Source: Rhabdophis nuchalis
Taxonomy: Eukaryota > Chordata > Lepidosauria > Squamata > Natricidae
NCBI GenBank assembly: GCA_039707465.1
Contig: CM077643.1
Location: 330,542,419 to 330,606,418, forward strand
Direction of reading: 5' to 3'
DNA: 64,000 nt
Shown: piece after piece, positions 24,375 to 35,349 of the stretch
Layout of the letters: every line of letters starts with the position of its first letter
How positions within the stretch are numbered: position 1 is the stretch's first letter
The notes under the pieces: model-generated
The model's input: the letters and a program-made list of their open reading frames with translations, nothing else
What the model was told of the DNA's origin: nothing
Databases searched by the model: none
Program-made: the position numbers and the translations under genes

Positions 24375-25100
24375 CCTACTCAGGGAGAAAGTGGCAGTCA
24401 TAGCCAGAAGGGCCTTTTATGCAACCGTGGGTTGTGCATCAATTACGCCTTTCCTGAACCAACAGTCCCTGCTCATAGTTATTCACCTCTCATTTTGACT
24501 ATTGCAATGCACTCTACATGGGAATGCCCTTGAAAAGTATCTGGAAGGTTCAATTGGTGCAAAATGCTGCAGCCGCCATGGTTTTGTGCAAACCTAGATT
24601 TGCACATACATCATCCGTCTTTTGGGAGCTGCATTGACTGCTAATTTATTTCTGGGTCCAATTCCAAGTGTGGGTTGTCACTTTCAAAGCTCTACATGGC
24701 TTTGGGACTAGGTTATTTAAAGGATAGTCTTTTCCCAGGCATATCTACCCAACCCACCAGACTGGGAAGGCAGGGAATGCTAAGATCCATCTAGCAAGAC
24801 TAAGAAGAAGAACCTTCATTGTACTAGCATCCTCCTTGTGGAACATCATCCCTGCAGAGATAAGATCCCCCCCCTTTAAATACTCTTTCGTAAGGCCCTG
24901 AAGACCTGGTTCTGCCAACAGGCCTTGACAGAACCAAGGGAACCCCAGAGTGATATGGAGCCCATCAAGTGGCTCACCTGATTGTTGTCACCAGGGATGG
25001 GGGCTTATTGGTCTTTTATTGCAGCCCTTGTAAGCCACCCAAAGTCACTGAGAATGAGTTGAGTGGCCATTAAAAAAACTTAATAAATAAATAAATAATT
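24375..25100 (+). mobile_element. old L3-type LINE 3' end
   Basis: Translation gives YCNALYMGMPLKS, VQLVQNAAAAMVL and FKALHGFGTRLFKG with several stops. It matches the L3-type order 'CNALY.GLP', 'LQ.VQNAAA', 'FKALHG.G'. The 3' UTR has TTGTAAGCCACCCAAAGTCA and ends in an AATAAATAAATAAATAA tail. It is more diverged than the abundant L2/L3 family here and belongs to a different subfamily. Confidence 0.8.
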
Positions 25101-25929
25101 ATACTGACTGATGTACAAGGTTTCCAAGTTCAGAGTTCTAGTTTTAACTATAGGGTAAGAAATACTTTCAATATTTCGATGCTCTATCCATCACAGGCTT
25201 TTCCTTTCATAGAGTTCAGCAATTAAATGCCTATGAGAAGCTCCCAAATAAATTTTTTGGGACGTAGTAAATGAATGTCATGGCTTAAGTGCATTGATAG
25301 CCTAATTTCCCTAAATTTAAAGCTCCCTAAACTGGTTGGTAATATTAACTTGTACTAAGTTCCATGATGTGCCTCTGTGATATGTGAAAACATATTTCTT
25401 TTTATCTTTCTGATCTTTTCTAATTTACTTGTCATTCATATTCCTTGGATGGCCTCAAATTCTAGCATTAAGAGATGTTTATCTCCCCACTCATTTTTCC
25501 CCCATGCTGTGTAGAATTTGAAATACTTTTAGCGTGTTTCTCCTTAACTACCTTTTTTTCCAGTTATAACATTTCCTTATCAGGGAGTTGCAAGATGCAT
25601 TAATTTAGTATATGTGAAGCATTTCATAACTATTAACATTTTCATCTTGAATCAAAGCACCCTTTAACTTCTTTTTGGGGTGGGTGGGTGGGTGAACTAT
25701 AGCCTCTCCCCAATTCTAGTTGATGTTTGTTCAAGGTATTATCACCTATGGCAGTTCTGTGAAGAAGTTTGCTTGAAACTATGTGGCTATAATGCACCCT
25801 TAGCATTCTATATTCAGAGATTACCACTGGTTCTCTTCATATTGCCAAGCCATTTCTATATCATCTTCTACCCCAATGGATAATTCAAACCAACTTGGAA
25901 GCTCTTCAACTCCAGTCACTTTTTCTTTA
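25101..25929. other. intron sequence without recognised features
   Basis: AT-rich. A (GGGT)n-like run lies near 25677-25694. No gene or repeat assigned. Confidence 0.45.
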
Positions 25930-25947
25930 GGATTTAGTTTAAGAACA

Positions 25948-26650
25948 ATATTGGATGTGGATTGGAATGAGAATTGGAAGGGTCGAATCATGAGGACTTT
26001 GTCTATAAGGATTAAAGAGCATAATTTTAAGGTTGTTTGGAAATGGTATTGGACCCCATTAAGACTATCATTGATAGATAAAAAAATGAGTGATAAATGT
26101 TGGAGATGTAATATGGAATTGGGAACTTATGAACATATGTGGTATAAATGTGTGAAAATTAAAAAGTTTTGGCAGCAATTAGAAAGAACGATGTGTGAAA
26201 TGATGAAAAGAATAATAATATTGAGATCAGAAACTATATTGTTATTGATAATTAATGAACTAGAGTTAACAAAACATGAGAAAGAATTGATTAGAATTAT
26301 GATTATAATGGGTAGAATTGTAATAGCAAGATATTGGAAAATAGAGGTAAATATTAAAATAGAAGAATGGTACTGTGAAATGTGGAAATTAGCCTTAAAT
26401 GATAAAATGACGTGCGATATTAAATTTAGAGAGGGGGTTTATAAAAAAGATATCTTTTGGAAGACTTGGAAGCCATTTGTGGACTATGCACTTGGAACTT
26501 TGGATGCCTCGACGCCTGTACCTAGAGAACGTGGATTTTGGAGATCTTAAAGATAATAGAAGATACTTGAAACCAACTCTTCCTTTTGTTTTGTACAGCA
26601 CTGGGTGAAATATTGTAAAATATTATAAAAATTTCAATTAAAAAAAAAAA
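25948..26650 (+). mobile_element. young 5'-truncated L1 insertion with perfect 18-bp TSD
   Basis: The ORF2 C-terminus is open to its stop: TILDVDWNENWKGRIMRTLS, VVWKWYWTPLRLSLIDKKMS, then a zinc-knuckle-like C-x2-C-x8-H-x4-C (DKCWRCNMELGTYEHMWYKC) typical of the L1 ORF2 C-terminal domain. The frame ends at 26550. A short 3' UTR and an A-run (about 26640-26650) follow. GGATTTAGTTTAAGAACA is identical at 25930-25947 and 26651-26668, the target-site duplication of target-primed reverse transcription. The first 24 codons of the open frame starting at 25876 belong to host intron. The lack of stops and the exact TSD suggest a recent insertion. Confidence 0.93.
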
Positions 26651-26668
26651 GGATTTAGTTTAAGAACA

Positions 26669-26869
26669 TTTTAATGCCAAACACTAAGGGATCTGTGGTT
26701 GGGGATCTCTGTCCAAGTGCCGTATTTCCTGCAGTAAAGGTAGCAGAAGCCAGGAAGTGCTGCCTTTTGATGGCATCACAGATTCTTTGGAGGAGTCTCC
26801 ACAGTGGCGATCAGACTGTCACCAATTGCTGCCTGCATTCAGAGTGATACTGGAGGACCTTCTAACTAG
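26669..26869. other. intron sequence, unrecognised
   Basis: Short stretch after the L1 TSD. No element identified. Confidence 0.4.
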
Positions 26870-27000
26870 ATCAGGCTATATTATTCTGTTTTATTCTTTT
26901 TATGTCTTCTGTGGATTGTTTGAAATGATTTTTTTAAATATCTTGTAAGCTGCTGATTATCAAATTGATTGAAGTGAGGTACAAATGCAATAAATAAAAC
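26870..27000 (+). mobile_element. possible old L3-type LINE tail
   Basis: TTGTAAGCTGCTGATTATCA, then AGTGAGGTACAAATGCAATA, ending AATAAATAAAAC, resembles the L3 3' end (TTGTAAGCCGCC..AGTG.GGCGG.ATACAAAT..AATAAATAA). Diverged. Confidence 0.45.
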
Positions 27001-27805
27001 AAATGGGGTGGTTTTTTTCGGTGCCTTTGAGATTCTTTACCCCACCCTTGTTATTTTTAGATTCTTTTAATTTAGAAAAATGGAAAAGTGACATGTGGTT
27101 TAAAGAAAAAACCCCTGAAAAACTCTTTATAAAGGATGCCTGACTATGTTACATAAGCCTTGTAAAGTTAATGGTCTTTAGAAGTATGTCCATACGGGTA
27201 GAAAAATGCAAGAGTAAATTGTGATACGGAGGGTATCCAGAGAGACTAAAAAGGAGATGATAGGGAGCAACTCCCACTAGTTTGCCTTCTGTTAAATGCA
27301 GGTTTTATTATAGGACATAAAATAACGGATGCTGCTTTGTGATATTTTGCATAACACTTTCTCAAAATTCCTAATGAGTTTCCAAAAATCTGAGGACTCC
27401 TGCTTTGGATAGAGAGATCCTTGAATAATTGATGTGATACTCCATGCTTAACATTTTTATCAGTCCTTCAGTGTAGACCAAATTAAGAAATAGGCTCAGC
27501 TGAGATTTCAGGAATGCTTTTTATTATTGTAAGGTACAATAGCAAAATTTGGAAGTCCATCCAAGATCTTCTCTGACCTATCTTATATTAAACAAAATGG
27601 ATGCAAGGTTATTTTCAATCTCTTCCCTCTTTTTAGGACAATCTCTTCCCCTTACTGTCTCTCTCATACTTTCGCCAGGTCTATTATAAACTCCTTAAAT
27701 GTTTGCTTTGTGGCTCCTAATTTGAATAGGCGTGTTCATTAACTTTATTAATAGCTGTCTGATAAGCTATCAAGAATACAAGATTTATAGGCACCTTAAG
27801 TGTAA
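27001..27805. other. intron sequence without recognised features
   Basis: AT-rich unique-looking DNA. Confidence 0.45.
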
Positions 27806-28245
27806 TGGACTGTGAGAATGACCTTGAGAGACAGGAAGAAGAGATGCAGCCTAGACAACTGTCTGATAAGAGAATGAGTCCAAAGCAGGAATGGTGGTGG
27901 AGAAAGCATCTCAGAACTGACTGTCCAGTATCTCAGAATTGACCCTCCCTAGTTCTCTGGAACACAAAGGCAACACTGATGTCTGTCCTTCAAGACAATA
28001 CAAATCAGAAACCAAAACTCAAAATATGAATACTTCCTTTATTGTAAGGTTACACCGTTACAGTAACAGGATCTTGCAAAACTAAAAGCAACTTCTCCTC
28101 CTTTTCATTCCAGAGAACTAGGAAGGTCAGTTCTGAAATGCTTTCTTTACCTCCATTCCTGCTTTGAACTTTTTCTCTTATCAGACAGTTGTCTAGGCTG
28201 TAGCTCTTCCTCCTGTTTCTCAAAGTCATTCTCGCAGCCTAATAG
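27806..28245. repeat. inverted pair of about 140-bp blocks flanking an LTR-like segment
   Basis: Block 27806-27963 (starting CTGTGAGAATGACCTTGAGA and containing CAGCCTAGACAACTGTCTGA) recurs inverted at about 28112-28245, with small differences. Between them the minus strand has GCAAGATCCTGTTACTGTAA and CCTTACAATAAAGG, a polyadenylation-signal context shared with 53575-53640. It may be a retroviral LTR fragment with an inverted duplicate. Without a full-length copy the assignment is tentative. Confidence 0.6.
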
Positions 28246-28420
28246 AGAAAGTACTAGTTTAAAAAATGGCCGTAGTGAAAGGACTAGGTTGCTTTACGTT
28301 TTTGGTGTGAGAAATGCCTTCCAATGAAAGAGCTTCAGTTTTACTCAGTAATAAGCTGAAATAGGTAAATGACGCAAACAATGGAATAAGTACAAGACAA
28401 CATTATTATATGGGTGGTAT
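28246..28420. other. intron sequence, unrecognised
   Basis: AT-rich, no features assigned. Confidence 0.4.
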
Positions 28421-28558
28421 TAGATGTGGATTGCTGCTGGTTTGGCCCAGATTGGCCGAACCGGTAATAGCAGCAGCAGAAGGCTCCACCCACCCACCCA
28501 GATGCTTCTGCGCATGTGCGCCCGAAGCAGTAGTAAAATAGTTATCAACCCACCTCTG
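28421..28558. mobile_element. short hAT-like MITE
   Basis: The right end, inverted, reads CAGAGGTGGGTTGATAAC and the left end TAGATGTGGATTGCTGCT. Flanks GGTGGTAT (28413-28420) and GGTGATAT (28559-28566) differ by one base. The interior has CCGAACCGGTAATAGCAGCA and TTCTGCGCATGTGCG. 138 bp, no coding. Confidence 0.65.
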
Positions 28559-28566
28559 GGTGATAT

Positions 28567-30534
28567 ATTTCACATATCCAACTATATAGACAATATTAGT
28601 GCCACTTGCCTAATCCTTTTTTAATTTTGTAATTCGTGTAGTATTTTCTACGTGATCTTTGAAATTGGGGTCATCTGACTCTTTTCATATATTCTACTAT
28701 ATTATGTTACAATGCAGTGGGGATACAAATTTGGTAGCTTTCCATTAAACCTCTGCCTGAAACACAACCAAACTTTCTTTATCAGAAAAGGAGCATGTAA
28801 TTATAACCTTGAATAACGAAATTGAGTTTTGAAAAGCTCTAAGTTCCAGTCCCCAGCTGGACTTTTAGAAAGACTGCCAAAATAGCATAGACTTTTCAAG
28901 TTGACAGTAAGTCTCACAAGCAGACCTAGTTCTTCGATGTTTCCTGCTGAGCTTTAAAGCCTAAGAAGCTCAAACAGTGTGTGTAACTTGGCATCCTCTT
29001 GCTACTTATGCTGTGCAACTCAAATTATACATAGCTTGAACTCCTTCTGCCAGTTTTATGCACACCTACGGGACTAATAAACTTGCTGCTCATTAAATTC
29101 ACCGGTAGCCCCCCTGGAACTGTACAGAAAGTAAACTAATGCCAAAACATTACAGTTATTCTATTCCAGCAATCAGTTTGAAAGCTTTGATGTAAATAAT
29201 AGTAATCTCTTTTCCCCTATGTGATCTATAGTGGCCATTCTGGATCATTTTCTGCAGAATTACAAAGTGCTTGTTTCAGGGATGAAGGTGGAATATTAAT
29301 TTATACATTGATTATTAAGATATGCTTATTACTAGGAAAGTTGATATTCATTTTGCTTTGGTTCATATATTTGAGTTGTTATTCATGTTCCTGAAGGTTT
29401 TTTTTAAGAGATTGAATAAGGTGAAGTTAGTTTTCTAGTAACCCATTTTCCATTTTAAAAAAAATATAAGCTCCAGAAATTTAAACTCATAAACTGGTTT
29501 AAATCCTACAATTGTTTTAGATAGCTCTAGATGGCCCAGTAGGTGCTCTTCCTTCTGCTGTGACATAAAGATTTCTGCTTGATTGTACTACTTTTTTGTC
29601 TGCAAATAATCAATTTCCAAAGGCAGAAATAGGCTGGAAAGATTCCTGTATGATAATCTACCAAAAAGTGAACCTGATGAAATGTATGGGTACCAGAATA
29701 TTGGTGCTTTGCTTTCTATGTTCAGTGTTCCTAGGCCAGCACAAGTAGTTCATCCAAAATATAAGGTGAGGGTTTTCTTTAGTAATTGTAATATTAAACA
29801 TTTCTGTTGACAAGGAAATGCATATGCCGGATGCTCTTATAGTAGTCAGAATTAGATAATGCTTTCTCATTGTTATTCAGGTTTCTCTGGTCTTCTGTTG
29901 GCAATTATTTTTTGGAGGGTTTGACGTAAGAGATCCATGATTCATTAAACATTTAATCTCCATATGTTGAGTAACTATGGACTTTAGTGGAAAAAAGAGA
30001 TGTGTCATCAATTTGCAAGGATGGAGTGACTTCCCAGCAGTGAATAATAGTCTTTATTCCTTCTGTCTGAACTTAGTGGTTATTTTCCTGATATATTAAT
30101 TTTAGCATTATCGAATACTGTTTGCATTTATTCTTGTTTTAAACTTACTTCACTTCTCCACATTTAAGAAAAATTATATGTTTGAAAATAGAGAGGAAGG
30201 AATATTGAGACCATCTTTTTGAATGTAGAAGTTTGTAAGAGAGCTCTACCTGTAGTTTCCTTTTATGAGCTATTAGAAGGTTGATCCTTTTGCACAGAAC
30301 AATCAGGAGACAGTGAGGAATTGATAACATCAAATTTTAATGTACAAATTTTAATTAACAAGTCTGAGTAAATGGGATCTATTTAATAATGGAAGAAAGA
30401 ACATGATGTCCAATTTAGTTTTAGCAGAAACTTAAAGATACTTGCGTTCTATTTTTTTTAATCGACACTACAGTAAATACAATGTAATTGATTTCTTTTA
30501 GTTTAATAGTTTCCTCTTACTTTTTGTTTTTTAG
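28567..30534. other. intron sequence before the KIF26B exon
   Basis: AT-rich DNA with no recognised mobile element. The acceptor of the next exon is at its end. Confidence 0.45.
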
Positions 30535-31068
30535 GATCCGGCATTTTCTTCAGTGATTCATGACAAACTACAGGTTCCCAATACTACCCGGAAAGCATGG
30601 AATGAGAGAGACAACCGGTGTGATGTGTGTGCCACTCATCTGAACCAGCTGAAGCAGGAGGCTATTCAGATGGTCTTAACACTTGAACAAGCAGCCAATG
30701 CAGAACACTGTGATGCTTCTCCTGGCTCTCCTCCCCCCCTTCCCAATATTCCCACCTTAGTGGGCTCTCGACATATGGGCAGCCTGCAACCCAGAGACTG
30801 GGCATACCTGTCTGCTCCTTATGCTACTTCCAACTATGCTGGCTTTCTGCCTAACAAACTCAGTGGGAAAGTGAACAACATAGGAATCGTTAATGGGATA
30901 GAGAAGAAAAATGGTTCCTTGGGACACCAGACAAAGGTCAGTGTACAGATGGCTACCAGTCCCAGCAATGGTAACATCCTGAATTCTGTGGCTATCCAGG
31001 CTCATCAGTACCTAGACGGCACGTGGTCCTTGTCAAGAACAAATGGTATTACTCTGTATCCCTACCAA
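30535..31068 (+). CDS. KIF26B: KIF26B coding exon (N-terminal, pre-motor region)
   Basis: This internal exon encodes 178 codons open from end to end. It starts after a pyrimidine-rich tract ending TTTTTTAG (30527-30534) and ends at the donor GTAAGT (31069-31074); both boundaries are phase 0. The translation begins [18 protein letters not shown] and ends [13 protein letters not shown], which I recognise as KIF26B upstream of the kinesin motor. A Cys-x2-Cys pair lies at exon residues 29 and 32 (RCDVCATHL), followed by a predicted helix (residues 36-54) and a Pro/Ser-rich linker (about 60-72). KIF26 proteins are atypical kinesins that bind microtubules without normal ATPase-driven motility; KIF26B is known from kidney development and non-canonical Wnt signalling. 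Reading continues 29 codons past the donor before a stop, which looks like intron rather than a real terminus. The paralogue KIF26A is the main alternative but fits less well. Confidence 0.93.
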
Positions 31069-31074
31069 GTAAGT

Positions 31075-32835
31075 GGCGTTAGAAGGGATTTTCCCTCATT
31101 GATTGGTACCTACAGAGTACTTTGTGGCTTTAAGAAATATGTGTGTACTAACTAATTCTATAATAGAGTGTCAAGTTATTTAATATAGAGTGGTTGATCT
31201 CATTTGCAATGGCAGGAATTCATGACACTAAAGTAAACCAAGCATCCTGCCTTATTTTTGCAGTCTGCACAGCCATTCTGTGGATTGCTAAATTAGCAGT
31301 GCAAGTAATAGATCTTTAGGATGAAGCAGAAACTGGATCTCAGATAAGTTCGGTGTTACTAAACATGTTTGATAAATACAACTAGTGCTGCAGAATTCTA
31401 AACATAAAAGTAGTGTTTTCTTTTCATGTTGAGTGGGCATTTTTTTGCTGGAAAATCTCCTAATGGGAAGAAATGTAAATGCTGACTCTTTTTTCTTCGC
31501 TGCCTAGAAAAGTTTTAGATAGGAATTTCAGCATGTTATAAAGCTATTAAAAGCTTAAGAAGGTAGGCTTCTAGGAGCGGTCATGACCTCGAATATAAAC
31601 AAGATAACAGTAGTCCTTTGGAATTTTCTTTCTTCTATATTTCCAGCTGCAAAAGGCGAGAAATGGAACTGGATTAAGTGGTTGAGGTCACCATCACCTC
31701 AGTGGTTGAGGTCATTATCTCCACAGTGGGAAGGGATGTTCTAAAGGATATAGTTTCTACCCAGCTCTTGCAGAATCAGCCTTCAAAACCATGTTGAAGA
31801 GTCAATGTACGAAGAGACGTCTAGCATGGCAGTAGCCTGCCAAGACATGTTAGCAAAGCCCGAGAATGTGGTGTTACTATTCTTATGTGATTGTAAGCAG
31901 GTGTGACATCACCTTTAAAGAGCTAATGTTATTTTGCACTCTCTTTTTGTTTGCTTTACTGATTCTCCATTTCAGTGAAATGAAGGCTAAATTACAATCA
32001 GACTAAAACATTTGTTGAATAATGGCCATGTTGGTTAACTGCAGGACTGGTAATTATGAGATTTAAGTCTGAGATTTTTCTTCCATTAAAGGTACAAGGA
32101 GATGCTTTATCCCTAAACCAAATAGCATAGAGGGGCATGGAGATGATCAGAGACTGTACAGAGTCAGGCTGTTTCCACTAGCAGATATTTTTCAGAAGTG
32201 CTGATCTAATAAGCCAAGGGGAAAAAAATTACTGGATAAAGAGTATTATAAATCTAGTGGGATTCATTGCCCTGTTCATCATCTTTTTATCAGTCTTATG
32301 TCCTGGAACAAGAGCTACGGCATAACTAGACTTAATGGCTCCTAAGGTGGGCATCTGACCACTGCAGATAGCTTTCCTGGCAGAATTGATAGCCTGTCTG
32401 GCAGAATCGGTTGACTGTTACGAAGGTGGATCTTATTTTATTCTGTAGACTCTGTGCATCTCAAATAAGAAAAAAGTACCATCTTGGACACACATCTCAG
32501 CAAATCTTAACAAAGAAAATCTGCCAAGAAGAGGAACTCATAATATTTAACATATAAAAAAAGTTTGGTCCAAGCCTTTAAAACCATGGGGATTAAATAG
32601 ATAGAGGAGAAGAAATAGTGAGGATTTCTTCACTCTTTGCTTGCTGGCCATACTTTGATTGAATGAGATGGTTCCCATCAGGTTTTGAGATATCATAAAA
32701 GAGCAGGAAATGGTTGTGTTGTTTTATTATATATGTAAAGGCAGGTACTAGAAGAATTGAATTTTCTGCCTTATGTGCCCTAGATACTATCCATCATGTC
32801 TTACGTGTGAGGTTCCCACTTGCTATTTATTCTAT
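31075..32835. other. intron sequence after the KIF26B exon
   Basis: AT-rich. A short imperfect tandem AGTGGTTGAGGTCA.. occurs near 31677-31716. No mobile element recognised. Confidence 0.45.
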
Positions 32836-32914
32836 TACAATACAATACAATACAATACAATACAAGACAAGACAAGACAAGACAAGACAAGACAAGACAA
32901 GACAAGACAAGACA
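32836..32914. repeat. (ACAAT)n to (ACAAG)n pentanucleotide repeat
   Basis: About 6 ACAAT units followed by about 10 ACAAG units, joined to the CR1 3' end. The switch of motif within one tract suggests growth from the CR1 tail (ATTGT on the CR1 strand). Confidence 0.95.
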
Positions 32915-33450
32915 ATAGCAGAGTTGGAAGGGACCTTGGAGGTCTTCTAGTCCAACCTCCTGCCTAAGCAGGAACCCTATGCCATTTCAGACAAATGGCT
33001 ATCCAACATCTTCTTAAAGACTTCCAGTGTTGGGGCATTCACAACTTCTGGAGGCAAGCTGTTCCAGAGGTTAATTGTTCTAACTGTCAGGAAATTTCTC
33101 CTCAGTTCTAAGTTGCTTCTCTGCTTGATTAGTTTCCACCCGTTGCCCTAGTCCTTCTTGTTCTACGCTCAGGTGCCTTGGTGAATAGCTTGACTCCCTC
33201 TTCTTTGTGGCAACCCCTGAGATATTGGAACACTTCTATCATGTTTCCCCTAGTCCTTCTTTTCATTAAACTAGACATACTCAGTTCCTACAACAAGTCT
33301 CCAGTCCTTTAATCATCTATGTTGCTCTTCTCTGCACTCTTTCTAGAGTCTCCACATCTTTTCTACATCGTGGCGACCAAAGCTGAATGCAGTATTCCAA
33401 GTGTGGCCTTACCAAGGCATTATAAAGTGGTATTGTATATTGTAGGAGGT
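32915..33450 (-). mobile_element. CR1 LINE 3' end
   Basis: The minus strand reads, with frameshifts, the CR1 C-terminus: NLELRRNFLTVRTINLWNSL, NAPTLEVFKKMLDSHL, then the 3' UTR complement of GGACCTTGGAGGTCTTCTAG and TCCAACCTCCTGCCTAAGCA. 5' truncated. Confidence 0.87.
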
Positions 33451-33458
33451 AAATTGTA

Positions 33459-33819
33459 CAGATGGTCCTCGACTTAAAACAGTTCATTTAGTGACTATTC
33501 AAAGTTACAACATCACTGAAAAAAGTGACTTACAGTTGTTTTTCATATATCATCTACATGTTCACACGATCAAACTGTATGCTTGACAACTGATTCATAT
33601 TTATGATGGTTGTAGTGTCCTAGAGTCATGTAATCCCCTTTTGCGGCCTTCTGATAAGCAAAGTCAATGGGGAAGCCGATTCACTAACTATGTTACTAAC
33701 TTAACAATTGCAGTGAATTTAAGAAAGGTCATGAAATAGGGCAAAAACCACTTAACAAGTATCTCACTTAGCAACAGGAATTTAGGGCTCAATTGTGATT
33801 GCAAGTCAAAGACTACCTG
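33459..33819. mobile_element. mariner-like TA-inserting MITE, complete
   Basis: The ends are CAGATGGTCCTCGACTTAAA and, inverted, CAGGTAGTCTTTGACTTGCA, with TA at 33457-33458 and 33820-33821. The halves are partly complementary (TTTAGTGACTATTCAAAGTT against the CACTTAGCAACAGG side). 361 bp, no transposase. The ends and TA duplication fit a pogo/Tigger- or mariner-like MITE. Confidence 0.82.
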
Positions 33820-33821
33820 TA

Positions 33822-34469
33822 TAGAACCAGTCTTGTATTATCAGTTTGTACGGCTTTATAGAAGAATGGTTATATGACAATTATAGAGTCCACATTTAGT
33901 GATTGCAGTTCACTGTTATGAAATTGATGAAAAAGTAACTTGGTGACCAATCCTTGCATTCATACTATCCTCAGATTTTTTTTAGAAAAAGGTTGGGGAT
34001 TCAAACTTGGATCCTTTGTTGAAGAAAAACTCTCAAAATCATGCCTCACACCTGGTGGGTGCCATTTACATTTTCCTCCCGGTGTATGGGGAGAATCCTT
34101 GTAGCCACATATCTTTCTAATCAGATGCATATTGTCAAAATAAACTATAGATGGATAGACATAGATCACAGGAGCTCTGAAATCTCTTTACTGAGGGGTG
34201 GCTCAGCAACTAGTGAACTAATCTAGACAATTCTCCACTAGGTTGTCCTGCCAAAAGTTCCAGTAGCAGTTCATCCCAGAAAGCTTTGGTCTTGCTATAG
34301 TGCAGGAAATTTTGAAAGGAAGTAAGGTCAAGATGAATATTCTATTTTGCCTTTGATATTTGCTTATGACCGTCTGTTTTATACTTGTCCATAGCAGGGA
34401 TTAGCTGCCCAATTTGTTATAGTAAACAATAAAGTACTCTCCAACCATAGAATAGCTTTCTATGGAATA
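33822..34469. other. intron sequence, unrecognised
   Basis: AT-rich, no features assigned. Confidence 0.4.
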
Positions 34470-34477
34470 GTCTATAC

Positions 34478-34776
34478 CCGTGATGGCAAACCTATGGCAC
34501 ATGTGCTAGAGGTGGCACAGAGCCCTCTCTGCTGGCATGCACACTGTCACCCCAAGTCATATCTCCGTGGCATTTCTTTCATGAGCTTCTGTTTCCCTGC
34601 AAATGACGAAACAGAAGCTCACGAAAGAAAAAAGATCTTACTTCTTGTTGAGCTACCAATGTTGGAATGCCCTGCCTCTTTAGGTTCTCTGCTGCACATG
34701 TCTGCACACCTTTTAGTTTGGGCATGTGTGCACGCACAGTTTGGGCACTTAGTGTCTAAAAAATTTGCAATCACTG
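34478..34776. mobile_element. hAT MITE related to the one at 5127
   Basis: The left end CCGTGATGGCAAACCTATGG and right end GCAATCACTG are flanked by GTCTATAC (34470-34477) and ATCTATAC (34777-34784). An internal hairpin has arms CTTTCATGAGCTTCTGTTTC and GAAACAGAAGCTCACGAAAG (34578-34629). 299 bp, no coding. Confidence 0.85.
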
Positions 34777-34986
34777 ATCTATACTAAGAGGGGTAAAGTG
34801 ACAAATAGAGCAATAAGGGAAGGGACTAGACCCATGTTCACTAGCTCACCATCTTTCATGGACCAGAAGGATTTTTGTTTTCCCCTCTTACATATTTGTA
34901 TGTTTGTGTCAAGTTTTTATAGTCATCCACTAGCTGAATAGTTTTACATAGCATTGAAAGCATTAAAAATGCATCCATAATGAATA

Positions 34987-35347
34987 CAGTAGTTTTTAAC
35001 TTACAACTATTTATTTAGCAATTGTTCAAAGTTACATCAGCACTGAAAAGAGTGACATGTGCAGGCCTCACATTTACGACCTTTGCAGCATCTCCATGAT
35101 CACATGATCAAAATTTGGGTGTTCCAAGGTCATGTGATCTCTGTTTCCCAGCTAGCTTCCAACAAGCAAAGTCAATGGGGGAAGCCCGATTTTCATAACA
35201 ACCAAGTTATTTGCTTAACAACTGCAGTGATTCCCTTAAGAACGGTGACAAAAAGGTCATAAAATTGGACATGGCTCACTTGACAGTCATCTTGCTTAGC
35301 AACGGGAAATTCTGGTCTCAGTTGTGGTCATAAGTCAAAGATATCTG
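34987..35347. mobile_element. mariner-like TA-inserting MITE
   Basis: The left end CAGTAGTTTTTAACTTACAA and right end AAGTCAAAGATATCTG are flanked by TA. It shares GTTCAAAGTTACATCAGCAC and TTGCTTAGCAACGGG with the other copies. Confidence 0.78.
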
Positions 35348-35349
35348 TA

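Noticed and set aside
25876..26550. 224-aa ORF as a host gene
   Set aside because: The first 24 codons are host intron and the rest is the C-terminus of L1 ORF2 bounded by a perfect target-site duplication and an A tail.
31069..31155. Readthrough extension of the first KIF26B exon to a stop at 31155
   Set aside because: A consensus GTAAGT donor sits at 31069 and the next exon joins in frame, so the extension is intron.
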